Positions 17,855 to 27,185 of a stretch of DNA of 64,000 nucleotides are shown in pieces. Source of the stretch: Intrasporangium calvum DSM 43043 (GTDB lineage: Bacteria; Actinomycetota; Actinomycetes; Actinomycetales; Dermatophilaceae). The stretch is from assembly GCF_000184685.1 (NCBI RefSeq), contig NC_014830.1, forward strand, positions 1,426,001 through 1,490,000, read 5' to 3'. The notes below the pieces were generated by a model. The model ran no database searches and was not told the DNA's origin. It saw nothing but the letters and a program-made list of their open reading frames with translations. The number at the start of each line of letters is the position of its first letter. Position 1 is the stretch's first letter. The position numbers and the translations under genes are program-made.

Positions 17855-18302
17855 GCCGTTGCGCCTCACTGACCGGTTGCCGAGAGGGGATGCCGGCGGT
17901 ACCGACGACGGGTCAGCGATCGCCGAGTTCGTCATGGTGTCTGCGCTGCTGCTCTTCGTCGTCCTCGCGGTTCTCCAGCTCGCCGTCGCCCTTTACATCC
18001 GAAACACGTTGATCTCCGCCGCGTCGGAGGGTGCCCGGTTCGGCGCCCGAATGGATGCCTCGCCCGATGACGGGGCTTTCCGGGCCGAGGGTCTGATCGC
18101 GGCGTCCCTCAACGCGTCCTTCGCACAGGACGTGTCGGCGGGCGTGGCCCGCACGATGGAGGGCGTCCAGGTGGTCGTCGTGACGGTCACGGCGCCGTTG
18201 CCGCTGATCGGTCCGATCGGTCCCGCCGGCGGTCTCACCGTGAGTGGCCGCGCCTTCAGCGAGACCCAGGTCTCGGGACCTGCGGGCGCGGGGTCCCGAT
18301 GA
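17829..18302 (+). CDS. TadE-like pilus assembly protein
   Basis: A 157-residue protein with the TadE pattern: a short cytoplasmic segment, then DDGSAIAEFVMVSALLLFVV, a single helix carrying the conserved Glu-Phe, and an exported domain. TadE-like proteins are pseudopilins of the Flp apparatus. The GTG at 17829 overlaps the pilin gene by 26 bases and has no clear ribosome-binding site; a TTG at 17859, four bases after the pilin stop, is an equally good start and loses only ten residues. Confidence 0.82.
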   Translation: MSAVPAAAEPLRLTDRLPRGDAGGTDDGSAIAEFVMVSALLLFVVLAVLQLAVALYIRNTLISAASEGARFGARMDASPDDGAFRAEGLIAASLNASFAQDVSAGVARTMEGVQVVVVTVTAPLPLIGPIGPAGGLTVSGRAFSETQVSGPAGAGSR

Positions 18303-18769
18303 TGCGCTCCCGGCGCGGGGCGCCGGATCGGGCCCACGGCGACGAGAAGGTCGGCGACGACGGCCGAGCCATCGTCGAGTTCATCTTCCTCGGCGTCCTG
18401 CTGCTGCTTCCGTTGACCTACCTCGTGCTCACCCTCGCCCGGATCCAGGCGGCAACCTTCTCGGCCTCACTGGCCGGCCGTGAGGCGGGACGCGCGTTCG
18501 TCACCGGAGCGGACGACGAGGAGGCCCGGGGCCGGGCCGCCGATGCGGCGCGAATCGCCTTTGCGGACTTCGGCTTCGACGAGGGTGCGACCCTGGTGGT
18601 GCAGTGCGACGGCACCCCGTGCCTGCGCCCTGACGGCGTGGTGACGTCGACCGCGGCGATCGAGGTGCACCTGCCGCTGGTGCCCGACGTCGTCGCGGGG
18701 AGCCTGCCGGCATCGGTCTCCATCTCGTCGACCCACGTGGCGGCCGTCGACACGTACGTGGCCCGATGA
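18299..18769 (+). CDS. TadE/TadF-like pilus assembly protein
   Basis: A 156-residue protein with the same plan as its upstream neighbour: DDGRAIVEFIFLGVLLLLPL, one helix with the conserved Glu-Phe, then an exported domain with two cysteines (VVQCDGTPCLRPDG) that could form a disulphide. It overlaps both neighbours by four bases, so the group is tightly coupled. Assignment as TadF rather than TadE is by position only. Confidence 0.8.
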   Translation: MMRSRRGAPDRAHGDEKVGDDGRAIVEFIFLGVLLLLPLTYLVLTLARIQAATFSASLAGREAGRAFVTGADDEEARGRAADAARIAFADFGFDEGATLVVQCDGTPCLRPDGVVTSTAAIEVHLPLVPDVVAGSLPASVSISSTHVAAVDTYVAR

Positions 18770-19245
18770 GCCGGCTCTTCAGCTCTTCGTCGCGAACCCG
18801 CATGGTGTCGGGTGAGGACGGTCAGATCGCCGTCCTCATCCTCGGACTGTTCGTCATCGTCCTCGTCTTCATCCTCGGGGCGGTGGATGTGACGGCAGCT
18901 CAGCTGGCGCGGATGCGCCTGCTCGACACCGCCGACGCCGTCGCGCTCGACGCCGCGGACGCCCTCGACGCCACGGCCGTCTACCGCGGAGGAGTCGCCG
19001 GACCGCTCGTCCTGACCGATGCGTCCGTCAGAGCGGCAGCCCAGGAGCACCTCGCGCGGACTCCCACCCCGCCCGGGATCACGGAGTGGTCGCTGGTCGC
19101 CGCGACCGGCAGCAGGGACGGGCGCACCGCCGAAGTGACGCTGCGGGGCAGGGCCGCGCTGCCCATGACCGGTTGGATCCTCGAGTCGCTGGGCGGCGGC
19201 GTCACGGTCACCGTGACCTCCCGGGCGCGTGCACCCGTCAGCTGA
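18766..19245 (+). CDS. TadG-like pilus assembly protein
   Basis: A 159-residue protein with an N-terminal EDGQIAVLILGLFVIVLVF helix and a helical exported region (LARMRLLDTADAVALDAADA), as in TadG-related proteins. It is the last gene of the tad operon, before a strong hairpin at 19257-19294. It is much shorter than proteobacterial TadG, as usual in actinobacteria. Confidence 0.78.
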   Translation: MSRLFSSSSRTRMVSGEDGQIAVLILGLFVIVLVFILGAVDVTAAQLARMRLLDTADAVALDAADALDATAVYRGGVAGPLVLTDASVRAAAQEHLARTPTPPGITEWSLVAATGSRDGRTAEVTLRGRAALPMTGWILESLGGGVTVTVTSRARAPVS

Positions 19246-19256
19246 CCGCCGGTCAA

Positions 19257-19294
19257 CCGGGCGCGGGCTTGCTCCATGGGCAGCCCGCGCCCGG
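19257..19294. terminator. Terminator at the end of the tad operon
   Basis: A 13-bp perfect GC stem (CCGGGCGCGGGCT at 19257-19269 and its complement at 19282-19294) with a 12-base loop, between convergent genes. It probably serves both strands. Confidence 0.7.
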
Positions 19295-19330
19295 GCCGGC
19301 GCCGGGATCCGGCTGCTCCGGCTGCTCCGG

Positions 19331-19552
19331 CTACTCCGACGGCTGTGGCACCGAGCAGCCGATCTCGGGGTCCAGCCCCAGATAGTTCAGGGGTCCCGTG
19401 ATGATCGTCAGGGCGGCGCTGCCGATCCTGCTGCAGCTGGGCTCCGCAGAGCCGAAGTAGCCCCTCTGGACGGCGGCTAGCACGCCGATGAGCAGCCAGA
19501 TGACGACAACGATGGTGCTGATGCTGGCGCGGGACCTGCGACGGACGGCCAT
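19331..19552 (-). CDS. Small membrane protein of unknown function
   Basis: A 73-residue protein with a basic N-terminus (MAVRRRSRAS), one helix (ISTIVVVIWLLIGVLAAVQ) and an exported tail with two cysteines (PSCSRIG and EIGCSV). I do not recognise the family. The ATG at 19552 has an AGGTG ribosome-binding site; the longer frame upstream looks non-coding. It is convergent with the tad operon and could be unrelated to it. Confidence 0.65.
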   Translation of the reverse strand: MAVRRRSRASISTIVVVIWLLIGVLAAVQRGYFGSAEPSCSRIGSAALTIITGPLNYLGLDPEIGCSVPQPSE

Positions 19553-19776
19553 GGTCACCTTTCGTGGGGAGGGCGCGCCACCCCGTCGGTGACGCGTGCG
19601 CGGGCCGGGACCGGCGTGCCGTTGGCCTCCGACCCCTTTGCAGCCCAAGCGCGCCCGTCCCATACCCACCAACCATCAGAACGACCAACCGTCAGAGCGC
19701 GGCCGACGGAGGGGACGAGCCAGGATGCGTGGGCCCGGCTCAGCCACCTCGCTCCGGCGGCGGCCCCGGGGAGCGA

Positions 19777-19791
19777 GCCCAGCGGCATACG
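19777..19791 (-). repeat. Dispersed 11-mer repeat, copy 6
   Basis: CGTATGCCGCTGGGC on the minus strand, about 20 bases upstream of the prfB -10 box, with the same GAGCGAGCCC flank as copies 2 and 10. Confidence 0.85.
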
Positions 19792-19811
19792 GCCATCCGG
19801 ATGAACTGACG

Positions 19812-19817
19812 TAGGCT
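19812..19817 (+). promoter_or_regulatory. -10 box for leaderless prfB transcript
   Basis: TAGGCT lies 8 bases before the GTG start at 19826. No Shine-Dalgarno sequence is present. Confidence 0.55.
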
Positions 19818-19825
19818 GTTCCATC

Positions 19826-20938
19826 GTGGCTGTTGACTTCACGCAAGAGATCAAGGACCTGCGGGCGACGATGGACTCCGTGCGCGGGGTCACGGACCTC
19901 GACGTGCTCGCCAAGCAGATCGTCGAGCTCGAGCGGCAGGCCTCCGAGCCGAACCTCTGGGACGACCAGGACAAGGCGCAGCAGGTCACGTCGGCGCTCT
20001 CCCGAGCCAACGCAGAGCGTGACCGGGTGCTCAGCATGGACAGTCGCATCAACGACCTCGAGACCCTCGTCGAGATGGCCACCGAGGAGTCCGACCAGGA
20101 CACCATGGACGAGGCCCTGCGCGACCTCGCCAAGATCAAGAAGGACCTCGGGGAGCTCGAGGTCCGCACGCTCCTGTCCGGCGAGTACGACGAGCGGGAG
20201 GCCGTCGTCACGATCCGGGCCGGGGCCGGCGGTGTCGACGCCGCCGACTTCGCCGAGATGCTGATGCGGATGTACCTCCGCTGGGCCGAGCGGCACGGCT
20301 ACCCGACCAAGGTGATGGACACCTCCTACGCCGAGGAGGCAGGGCTCAAGTCGGCGACCTTCGAGGTCAACGTCCCCTACGCGTTCGGGCACCTCAACGT
20401 GGAGGGTGGCACCCACCGCCTGGTGCGGATCAGCCCGTTCGACAACCAGGGCCGCCGCCAGACGAGCTTCGCCGCGGTGGAGGTCATCCCGCTCATCGAG
20501 TCCGACGACTCGATCGAGATCCCCGAGAACGAGCTGAAGATCGACGTGTTCCGATCGTCGGGACCGGGGGGCCAGAGCGTCAACACGACCGACTCCGCCG
20601 TGCGCATGACGCACCTCCCCACCGGCATCGTCGTGTCGATGCAGAACGAGAAGTCGCAGATCCAGAACCGCGCCGCCGCCCTCCGGGTCCTCCAGTCGCG
20701 GCTGCTCCTGCAGCGCAAGGCGGAGGAAGCCGCGGTCAAGAAGGAGATGGCGGGCGACGTCAAGGCGAGCTGGGGCGACCAGATGCGCTCCTACGTCCTC
20801 AACCCGTACCAGATGGTCAAGGACCTCCGGACGGACTTTGAGACGGGCAACCCGGCAGCGGTCTTCGACGGCGACATCGACGGGTTCATCGAGGCCGGCA
20901 TCCGCTGGCAGATCGCCCAGAAGAAGGCTGCGGTCTGA
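19826..20938 (+). CDS. prfB: Peptide chain release factor 2
   Basis: RF2 ends translation at UGA and UAA. The 370-residue protein has the SPF stop-recognition motif ([15 protein letters not shown]) and the GGQ peptidyl-hydrolysis motif at residues 248-250. There is no in-frame TGA near codon 25, so the autoregulatory +1 frameshift of many bacteria is absent. The gene is followed by ftsE-ftsX, the usual actinobacterial order. The GTG start with a TAGGCT box 8 bases upstream points to a leaderless mRNA. Confidence 0.96.
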   Translation: MAVDFTQEIKDLRATMDSVRGVTDLDVLAKQIVELERQASEPNLWDDQDKAQQVTSALSRANAERDRVLSMDSRINDLETLVEMATEESDQDTMDEALRDLAKIKKDLGELEVRTLLSGEYDEREAVVTIRAGAGGVDAADFAEMLMRMYLRWAERHGYPTKVMDTSYAEEAGLKSATFEVNVPYAFGHLNVEGGTHRLVRISPFDNQGRRQTSFAAVEVIPLIESDDSIEIPENELKIDVFRSSGPGGQSVNTTDSAVRMTHLPTGIVVSMQNEKSQIQNRAAALRVLQSRLLLQRKAEEAAVKKEMAGDVKASWGDQMRSYVLNPYQMVKDLRTDFETGNPAAVFDGDIDGFIEAGIRWQIAQKKAAV

Positions 20939-21031
20939 GCCCCCGGAGGCGCGGCACGCCACGCCCGGCCGGCCGGGTGCCCACGATTCGGGCCGTCGGC
21001 CCGTAGCCTCGGAGACGGCTGCGGACCATGC

Positions 21032-21046
21032 CGTATGCCGCTGAGC
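21032..21046 (+). repeat. Dispersed 11-mer repeat, copy 7
   Basis: CGTATGCCGCTGAGC in the 181-base prfB-ftsE gap. No other structure is obvious in that gap. Confidence 0.85.
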
Positions 21047-21119
21047 CCGGTCCCAGCGCAACGCTGGCTCCGCGTTCGGCACCCTTTGTCCCCGACGAGT
21101 GAGGTCCAGGGAACTGGCG

Positions 21120-22010
21120 ATGATCCTCTTCGAGAACGTCACGAAGACGTACCCACGGACACAGCGGCCCGCCCTCGACGACGTGTCGCTCGAGATCACC
21201 CGCGGCGAGTTCGTCTTCGTCGTGGGCACGTCGGGCTCGGGAAAGTCGACGCTCCTCCAGCTGGTCATGAAGGAGCAGGACGTGACCGCCGGACGCATCC
21301 TCGTGGCCGGGCGGGAGCTGGGGCTGCTCGCCGACCGGAAGGTGCCCGCCCTGCGCCGGGAGATCGGCTTCGTCTTCCAGGACTTCCGGCTGCTGCCCAA
21401 CAAGACGGTCCACCAGAACGTCGCCTACGCCCTCCAGGTGCTGGGCGCGTCGCGGGCGCGGATCCGGCAGACCGTGCCCGAGACGCTCGAGCTGGTCGGG
21501 CTCGGTGGGATGGGCAAGCGCCTGCCGCACCAGCTGTCCGGCGGTGAGCAGCAGCGGGTCGCGATCGCGCGGGCGTTCGTCAACCGGCCACCGATCCTGC
21601 TCGCGGACGAGCCGACCGGCAACCTCGACCCGGACACCAGCCTCGAGATCGTCAAGCTGCTCGAGCGGATCAACCACACCGGCACGACGGTGGTCATGGC
21701 CACTCACGACACCGCGACGGTCAACGCGATGCAGAAGCGGGTGATCCGCCTCGACCGTGGGCTGCTCGTCGCCGACGTGGAGACCGGGGACTACACGACG
21801 GGCTCCATCCCCCGAGTCGTGCTCGAGCCGGCCCAGCCGGATGACCTGCCCGACCCCCTCCAGGCGGAGGCCCTCGACGCCGTGGAGGCGTACGAGGAGG
21901 AGGAGGGTGAGCTCCCGCCGATCGGCCGCGACGCCGACGCGCCCATCGCGCGGCCCGAGCGGTTTCCCCTCTTCCGCCGTCGCCAGCCAGAGCGTTCCAC
22001 CACCCACTGA
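21120..22010 (+). CDS. ftsE: Cell division ATP-binding protein FtsE
   Basis: The ABC ATPase of the FtsEX divisome complex, which activates septal peptidoglycan hydrolases. Motifs: Walker [10 protein letters not shown] (Lys 42), signature [14 protein letters not shown], Walker [14 protein letters not shown] and the H-loop ATHD. At 296 residues it is about 65 longer than usual FtsE; the extra C-terminal tail is acidic and Pro-rich ([14 protein letters not shown]) and looks disordered. I chose the ATG at 21120 because [12 protein letters not shown] is the normal FtsE N-terminus. ftsX begins 13 bases after the stop. Confidence 0.95.
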   Translation: MILFENVTKTYPRTQRPALDDVSLEITRGEFVFVVGTSGSGKSTLLQLVMKEQDVTAGRILVAGRELGLLADRKVPALRREIGFVFQDFRLLPNKTVHQNVAYALQVLGASRARIRQTVPETLELVGLGGMGKRLPHQLSGGEQQRVAIARAFVNRPPILLADEPTGNLDPDTSLEIVKLLERINHTGTTVVMATHDTATVNAMQKRVIRLDRGLLVADVETGDYTTGSIPRVVLEPAQPDDLPDPLQAEALDAVEAYEEEEGELPPIGRDADAPIARPERFPLFRRRQPERSTTH

Positions 22011-22022
22011 TCGAGACGAGCC

Positions 22023-22928
22023 ATGCGACTCCAGTTCCTCCTCGGCGAGATCGGCAACGGTCTCCGGCGCAACCTCTCGATGGCGGTCTCCGTCGTCATC
22101 GTCACGATGATCTCGATGTACCTCCTCGGCCTCGGCCTGATGGGTCAACGCCAGGTCGACACCATGAAGGACTACTGGTACGACCGGGTCCAGGTCACCG
22201 TGCTGCTCTGCGCGGAGAAGACCCGCTACGCCAACTGTGCCGGCCAGGCCACGTCGGAAGAGCAGCGGGCGACGATCAAGCAGGAGCTCGAGTCGCTCCG
22301 ACCCACCGTGAGCGAGATCTTCTACGAGTCCCGCGCCGAGGCCTTCGGGCGGTTCAAGGAGACGTACAAGAACTCACCGTTGGCGCGCGCGGGGGAGTCC
22401 TACTTCGCGGACTCGTACCGGGTCAACCTCGCTGACCCGAACAAGTTCGACATCGTGGCGAGCTCGGTCAAGGGGATGCCAGGGGTGGCCGACGTGCAGG
22501 ACCAGAAGAAGCTCCTCGAGAAGTTCTTCACCTTCATGAACACCGTGTCGTGGTCGGCGATCGCGCTCTCGTCCCTGATGGTGCTCGCGGCCGTGATGCT
22601 CATCTCGACGACGATCCGGCAGGCCGCGTTCAGCCGGCGCCGCGAGACGGGCATCATGCGCCTCGTCGGCGCCTCGAACTTCACGATCCGGTTCCCGTTC
22701 GTCATGGAGACGGTCCTCGCCAGCGTCGTCGGCGCCGGGCTGGCGATGGTCATGCTGTGGGGCACGGTCAAGTACGGAGTCGTGGGCTTCCTCAGCACGA
22801 CGTTGACGGACACCGCGTTCATCGGCGAGGTGGATGTGCTGTCGGTCGCCCCGATCGTCATCCTCGGGGTCGTCCTCCTGGCCACCGTGACGTCCTGGGT
22901 GACGCTCCGCCGGTACCTCAGAGTGTGA
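22023..22928 (+). CDS. ftsX: Cell division protein FtsX
   Basis: A 301-residue membrane partner of FtsE. It has a first helix (NLSMAVSVVIVTMISMYLLG), an extracellular loop of about 130 residues that should bind the hydrolase partner, and three further helices including WSAIALSSLMVLAAVMLIST. The loop contains a cysteine pair (LLCAEKTRYANCAG). The downstream M23 peptidase is the likely partner. Confidence 0.95.
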   Translation: MRLQFLLGEIGNGLRRNLSMAVSVVIVTMISMYLLGLGLMGQRQVDTMKDYWYDRVQVTVLLCAEKTRYANCAGQATSEEQRATIKQELESLRPTVSEIFYESRAEAFGRFKETYKNSPLARAGESYFADSYRVNLADPNKFDIVASSVKGMPGVADVQDQKKLLEKFFTFMNTVSWSAIALSSLMVLAAVMLISTTIRQAAFSRRRETGIMRLVGASNFTIRFPFVMETVLASVVGAGLAMVMLWGTVKYGVVGFLSTTLTDTAFIGEVDVLSVAPIVILGVVLLATVTSWVTLRRYLRV

Positions 22929-23028
22929 CCTCCGGCAGAAATATTCCGGTTTGTCACGCATCGACACGCGAAGTTCGCCACAATTTGCTCACGTTCTTCT
23001 CCCGTTAGGGGTGGTGCCTGTGGTACCA

Positions 23029-24549
23029 ATGATCCATATGTGGCGAGTGAGACGGTCGAGCAAGCCCACTGCGAAGACTCGTTGGACGGCGATCGCAGCG
23101 GCTGCCGCCTGCACTCTGTCCCTGGTCGGGGGCATGGTCGCCCGAGCCGATGACGTCCAGGACCAGAAGCGGCGGGCCGACCGCCGCATCGCCGCGCTCG
23201 GCCAACAGCTCGAAGGGACGAACGCCGCCCTCGCGAAGGCCTACGTCAACCTGGAGAGGACTCGCGCCGCCATCCCCGCCGCCCAACAGCGGGTGGCCCA
23301 GGCCCAGTCAGCGCTCGCCCGAGCCCAGCAGGCTCAGGCGCAGGCTGAGGCAACCGAGGCCCGCGCCGTCGCCGCGGAGGCAAAGGCGCGCGCCCACAAC
23401 GACGACGTGGCCCAGAAGCTGGCCGAAGCCCAGGCCAACGAGTCCCGCGCGGCGGAGAAGCTGAAGCGAAGCGGGCGCGAGCTCGTGACGTCGCAGGACG
23501 CCCTCGATGCCTATGCAGCCGAGGTCTTCCAGGGCGGGTCGGTGACCGAGTCCCAGCTCGGCATGGTCTTCGGCTCCACCTCTCCCCAGGACTTCGCGAA
23601 CCGGCTGGTCATGGCCGACACCGCGAGCGCGGTCGCGAGTGACACGATCGACAAGCTCGCCGCGATGACCGCCGACAACACGGCCACGAAGGCGTACCTC
23701 ACCTCGGTGCGCGGTGAGGTGGCCGCACTCAAGATCCAGGCGGAGAAGGCACTGAAGTCCGCGGAGGCCGCGAGTGCCGCCGCGACCCAGGCCCGCGAGC
23801 AGGCGGTCGTGGCCAAGAACAACGCCACGACGGCGACGCAGAACGCGTCCGCGGCCAAGGCCGACCTCGAGTCGCTCAACACGAAGCAGACCGCCTACGC
23901 GGGCGACCTGCGCAAACAGCGGGCCGACGAGAAGGCTCAGCTCGCGGCTGCCGAGCGAGAGGCCTCCCGGCTCAAGGCGGTGCTCCTGGAGCGGGCCCGG
24001 CTGGCCAAGATCGCCGAGCAGAAGCGGCTGGCCAAGCTCAAGGCCGAACGAGACGCGAAGATCCGGGCGGAGCGGGCGAAGGCGGCCGCGGCCGCGCGGG
24101 CGGGTCGAAGCTACACCCCGAGGATCCCCGCGCCGGTCCAGAGTTCCACGCCGAGCAACTACCTCTCCTACCCGGCCAACGGTCCGACGACGTCCGGCTT
24201 CGGCATGCGCTGGCACCCCGTCCTCCAGAAGTGGATGCTCCACGACGGCCTGGACTGGGGCGTCGCCTGTGGCACGCCCGTGTACGCCGCCGCTCCGGGC
24301 TCGGTGATCCGCGCCGGGTGGCGCGAGAGCGGCTGGGGCAACCAGGTGCTCATCGACCACGGCATCCACCGGGGCATCGACCTCGTGACCAGCTACAACC
24401 ACCTGTCGAGCATCGTCGCGTGGGGTGGCAGCGTCCAACGGGGGCAGCTCATCGGGTACAGCGGCACCACCGGGTACTCCACCGGCTGTCACCTGCACTT
24501 CGGCGTGTACGAGGACGGCACTCCGGTCAACCCGCGCAACTGGCTCTGA
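23029..24549 (+). CDS. Secreted coiled-coil M23 peptidase (EnvC/PcsB-like)
   Basis: A 506-residue protein with a signal peptide ending ARA-DD (about residue 40), a long Ala/Gln/Lys-rich coiled coil (about 45-360) and a C-terminal M23 LytM domain with the zinc motifs HDGLDW and CHLHFGVY. The family cleaves peptide cross-links in peptidoglycan or activates amidases. Its place after ftsEX marks it as the FtsX-controlled septal hydrolase; in mycobacteria this slot holds an NlpC/P60 enzyme. The presence of HxxxD and HxH suggests an active enzyme rather than a dead activator. The ATG at 23029 or at 23038 could be the start. Confidence 0.9.
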   Translation: MIHMWRVRRSSKPTAKTRWTAIAAAAACTLSLVGGMVARADDVQDQKRRADRRIAALGQQLEGTNAALAKAYVNLERTRAAIPAAQQRVAQAQSALARAQQAQAQAEATEARAVAAEAKARAHNDDVAQKLAEAQANESRAAEKLKRSGRELVTSQDALDAYAAEVFQGGSVTESQLGMVFGSTSPQDFANRLVMADTASAVASDTIDKLAAMTADNTATKAYLTSVRGEVAALKIQAEKALKSAEAASAAATQAREQAVVAKNNATTATQNASAAKADLESLNTKQTAYAGDLRKQRADEKAQLAAAEREASRLKAVLLERARLAKIAEQKRLAKLKAERDAKIRAERAKAAAAARAGRSYTPRIPAPVQSSTPSNYLSYPANGPTTSGFGMRWHPVLQKWMLHDGLDWGVACGTPVYAAAPGSVIRAGWRESGWGNQVLIDHGIHRGIDLVTSYNHLSSIVAWGGSVQRGQLIGYSGTTGYSTGCHLHFGVYEDGTPVNPRNWL

Positions 24550-24612
24550 GCAAACCGAGTCCGGGTGAGACCCCTCCTCGGGGTAGCGTTGACGTCGTCG
24601 CCCCGGGACCCA

Positions 24613-24627
24613 GCCCAGCGGCATACG
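24613..24627 (-). repeat. Dispersed 11-mer repeat, copy 8
   Basis: CGTATGCCGCTGGGC on the minus strand, in the gap between the M23 peptidase and smpB. Confidence 0.85.
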
Positions 24628-24656
24628 TCCTGCTGTGGAGTGAAGGGAACGGTCCG

Positions 24657-25136
24657 GTGCCGAAGGAGAAGGGGCGGTCGCTCGTCGCGAGCAACCGCAA
24701 GGCGCGCCACGACTACCACATCGAGGACACCTTCGAGGCCGGCATCGTCCTCTCGGGCACCGAGGTCAAGGCGCTGCGCATGGGGCGGGCCTCGCTCGTC
24801 GACGGGTTCGCGATGTTCACCGGTGACGAGCTCTACCTTGAGAACGTCCACATCCCCGAGTACCTCAACGGGACGTGGAACAACCACGCACCACGGCGCA
24901 AGCGCAAGCTGCTGCTCCACCGCTCCGAGCTGGAGAAGATCTCGGGCAAGACCCGGGAGAGTGGCCGGACGATCGTCCCGCTGGCGCTGTACTTCAAGGA
25001 CGGCCGCGCCAAGGTCGAGATCGCCATCGCGACCGGCAAGAAGCAGTACGACAAGCGCCATGCGCTGCGCGAGCGACAGGACCAGCGCGAGACCGCCCGT
25101 GCCATGAGCGCGGCGCACCGCGGTCGCCAGGCCTAG
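24657..25136 (+). CDS. smpB: SsrA-binding protein SmpB
   Basis: SmpB binds tmRNA and places it in stalled ribosomes for trans-translation. The 159-residue protein has the family core ([47 protein letters not shown]) and the basic C-terminal tail ([14 protein letters not shown]) that enters the mRNA channel. I chose the GTG at 24657, with GAAGGGA upstream. The tmRNA gene is in the same window, about 6.4 kb downstream. Confidence 0.96.
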   Translation: MPKEKGRSLVASNRKARHDYHIEDTFEAGIVLSGTEVKALRMGRASLVDGFAMFTGDELYLENVHIPEYLNGTWNNHAPRRKRKLLLHRSELEKISGKTRESGRTIVPLALYFKDGRAKVEIAIATGKKQYDKRHALRERQDQRETARAMSAAHRGRQA

Positions 25137-25242
25137 GAGCCACCCGATCCGGCCCGGATAAACTGCCGGAGCGACGAAGGACGTTACGGTGTTGTCCCGC
25201 CGTCCGCGTGAGTGGACCGACCGGAATCGAGACTGTGGGGGC

Positions 25243-27156
25243 ATGACGGTGCGAACGCAGCGATGGATCGTCACGGTGTTCTCCGCGCTGCTCGGGGCGT
25301 TCTGGCTCGCAGTCCTGCCCGCCGGCAGCGCCCATGCCGTGGGGGACGAGGCGATGGAGCGCTTCTCGGTGGTGTACGACCTCCAGCCGGACGGGAGCGT
25401 CGCCGTCGAGGAGACCATCACGTGGCGGTTCCCGGCGGGGGAGCGGCGCCACGGCATCTTCCGCGACATCGTCGTGCGGATGGGCTTCAACGACGAGGCT
25501 GGCAGGTACCGCTACTACGACCTGACCGACGTGCAGGTGTCGAGCCCGTCGGGCGCCCCTGCGACGTTCCGGGTCAGCGACAACGGGGCGGCCAAGGAGA
25601 TCCGGATCGGCAGCGCCGACCAGTGGACCGAGGGAACCCAGGTCTACGAGCTGCGCTACACCCTCCACGACGTCCTCAACCCGATTGCCGCGACCGGGGG
25701 AGCCGGCGACACGGTGGAGTTCCACTACAACGTGTTCGGCAGCAACGAGCTGACGCCCCGCGAACGGGTCAACGTCGTCGTCAGAGCGCCGGCGCCGTCG
25801 ACGCAGGTGGCCTGTTACAAGGGGGAGGCCGGAGCCGACACGACGTGTCAGGCGGTCGCCGGTGACCCCACGACGTTCGCGACGATGGGCCTTGAGCCCG
25901 GGGAGGCGATGACGGTGATCGCCGGCTACCCGGCCAGCGCCTTCGCGAACCCACGGCCGGACGTGCGCGAGGGCAACGCCGAGTCCAGCTACGGCGGCAG
26001 CGCAGCGACCGCGGCCAACGGGGCCGCCGTCGCCGCCGGGGTGGGCGCGCCGGTTCTGGCGCTCGCCGTCATGGGGGTGCTCGTCTGGACCCGTGGACGG
26101 GACGAGCGCTACGCCGACCTCACCCCCGGGCTGACCCCCTCCGCCGCAGGCGGGCCGGCGCAACCGACCACGCGTGGCGGCACGGGAACGATCGCCGTCC
26201 AGTTCCACCCGCCCGCCGGCGTCCCACCGGGCCTCGTCGGGACCATCCTCGACGAGCGGGCGAACCCGATCGACGTGTCCGCGACCGTCATCGACCTGGC
26301 GGTCCGGGGCCACCTGCGCATCGAGGAGGTGGAAGGCGGCGGCGTGTTCCGACGAACGGACTGGAACCTCGCCCGGCTCGCCCCGCCTCGCGATGACACC
26401 CTGCTGCCGTTCGAGCGGCGCCTCCTCGACGGCATCTTCGGGGCCCACGGTGACGTCGTGGCGCTGTCTGACCTCAAGAACACCTTCGCCAGCACGCTGA
26501 AGAAGATCCAGTCCGACATGTACGACGAGGTGGTGACCCGTCACTGGTTCCGGTCGTCCCCGCAGCTCCAGCGGGGAGTGTGGCAGGGCTTGGGGGTCGT
26601 CATCGCGGTCGTCGGGGGCATGATCCTCTTCTACGGCCAGGGCGCCGTGGCAGCCCTCATGGGGGCCGGGTTCAGCGGTGGGGCAGTCCTCGGCGTCGGC
26701 CTGGTCATCGCGGGAGCGATCGTCTGGTTCCTCGGCGGCCGGATGGCGGCGAAGACGGCCGAGGGCTCCGCGGTGCTCGCCCAGTCCCTCGGCTTCAAGG
26801 AGTACCTCACGACGGCGGAGGCCGGGCAGATCGCCTTCGAGGAGGCGAGCAACATCTTCAGCCGCTACCTGCCCTACGCCGTCGTCTTCGGCGTGGCCGA
26901 CCGGTGGGCGCGGACGTTCGCCGAGGTGGCGCAGGCCGCCGAAGCGGTCGGCCGCACGGTCGTGATGCCCAGCTGGTACGTCTGGAGCGGCAGCGCCTTC
27001 CCCGACTTCACCAGCATCGCCAACGGGGTGGAGAGCTTCTCGACGACCTCGACCGGGACGTTCACATCGACTCCTGGCTCGTCCGGCGGCTCGGGGTTCT
27101 CGGGCGGCGGGTTCAGCGGGTCAGGCGGCGGCGGGTCCTCGTCCGGTTCGTGGTGA
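25243..27156 (+). CDS. DUF2207 membrane protein
   Basis: A 637-residue protein with a signal peptide (cleavage near AHA-VGD), an exported DUF2207 domain (about 35-260, with YDLQPDGSVAVEETITWRF), a membrane helix near 270, a cytoplasmic winged-helix-like region, two more helices (about 450-505) and a Gly/Ser-rich tail ending GGGGSSSGSW, a hallmark of the family. The function is unknown. The ATG at 25243 follows GTGGGGGC; the TAAACT at 25157-25162 is a possible -10. Confidence 0.88.
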   Translation: MTVRTQRWIVTVFSALLGAFWLAVLPAGSAHAVGDEAMERFSVVYDLQPDGSVAVEETITWRFPAGERRHGIFRDIVVRMGFNDEAGRYRYYDLTDVQVSSPSGAPATFRVSDNGAAKEIRIGSADQWTEGTQVYELRYTLHDVLNPIAATGGAGDTVEFHYNVFGSNELTPRERVNVVVRAPAPSTQVACYKGEAGADTTCQAVAGDPTTFATMGLEPGEAMTVIAGYPASAFANPRPDVREGNAESSYGGSAATAANGAAVAAGVGAPVLALAVMGVLVWTRGRDERYADLTPGLTPSAAGGPAQPTTRGGTGTIAVQFHPPAGVPPGLVGTILDERANPIDVSATVIDLAVRGHLRIEEVEGGGVFRRTDWNLARLAPPRDDTLLPFERRLLDGIFGAHGDVVALSDLKNTFASTLKKIQSDMYDEVVTRHWFRSSPQLQRGVWQGLGVVIAVVGGMILFYGQGAVAALMGAGFSGGAVLGVGLVIAGAIVWFLGGRMAAKTAEGSAVLAQSLGFKEYLTTAEAGQIAFEEASNIFSRYLPYAVVFGVADRWARTFAEVAQAAEAVGRTVVMPSWYVWSGSAFPDFTSIANGVESFSTTSTGTFTSTPGSSGGSGFSGGGFSGSGGGGSSSGSW

Positions 27157-27185
27157 GGGCGTCGTCGGCCGGGTAGGTCACCGGT

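Noticed and set aside
19826-19920. Programmed frameshift in prfB
   Set aside because: No in-frame TGA or slippery site is present; the frame is continuous.
22929-23028. c-di-AMP (ydaO) riboswitch before the M23 peptidase
   Set aside because: Such riboswitches precede some actinobacterial wall hydrolases, but the 100-base gap is too short and lacks the conserved pattern.
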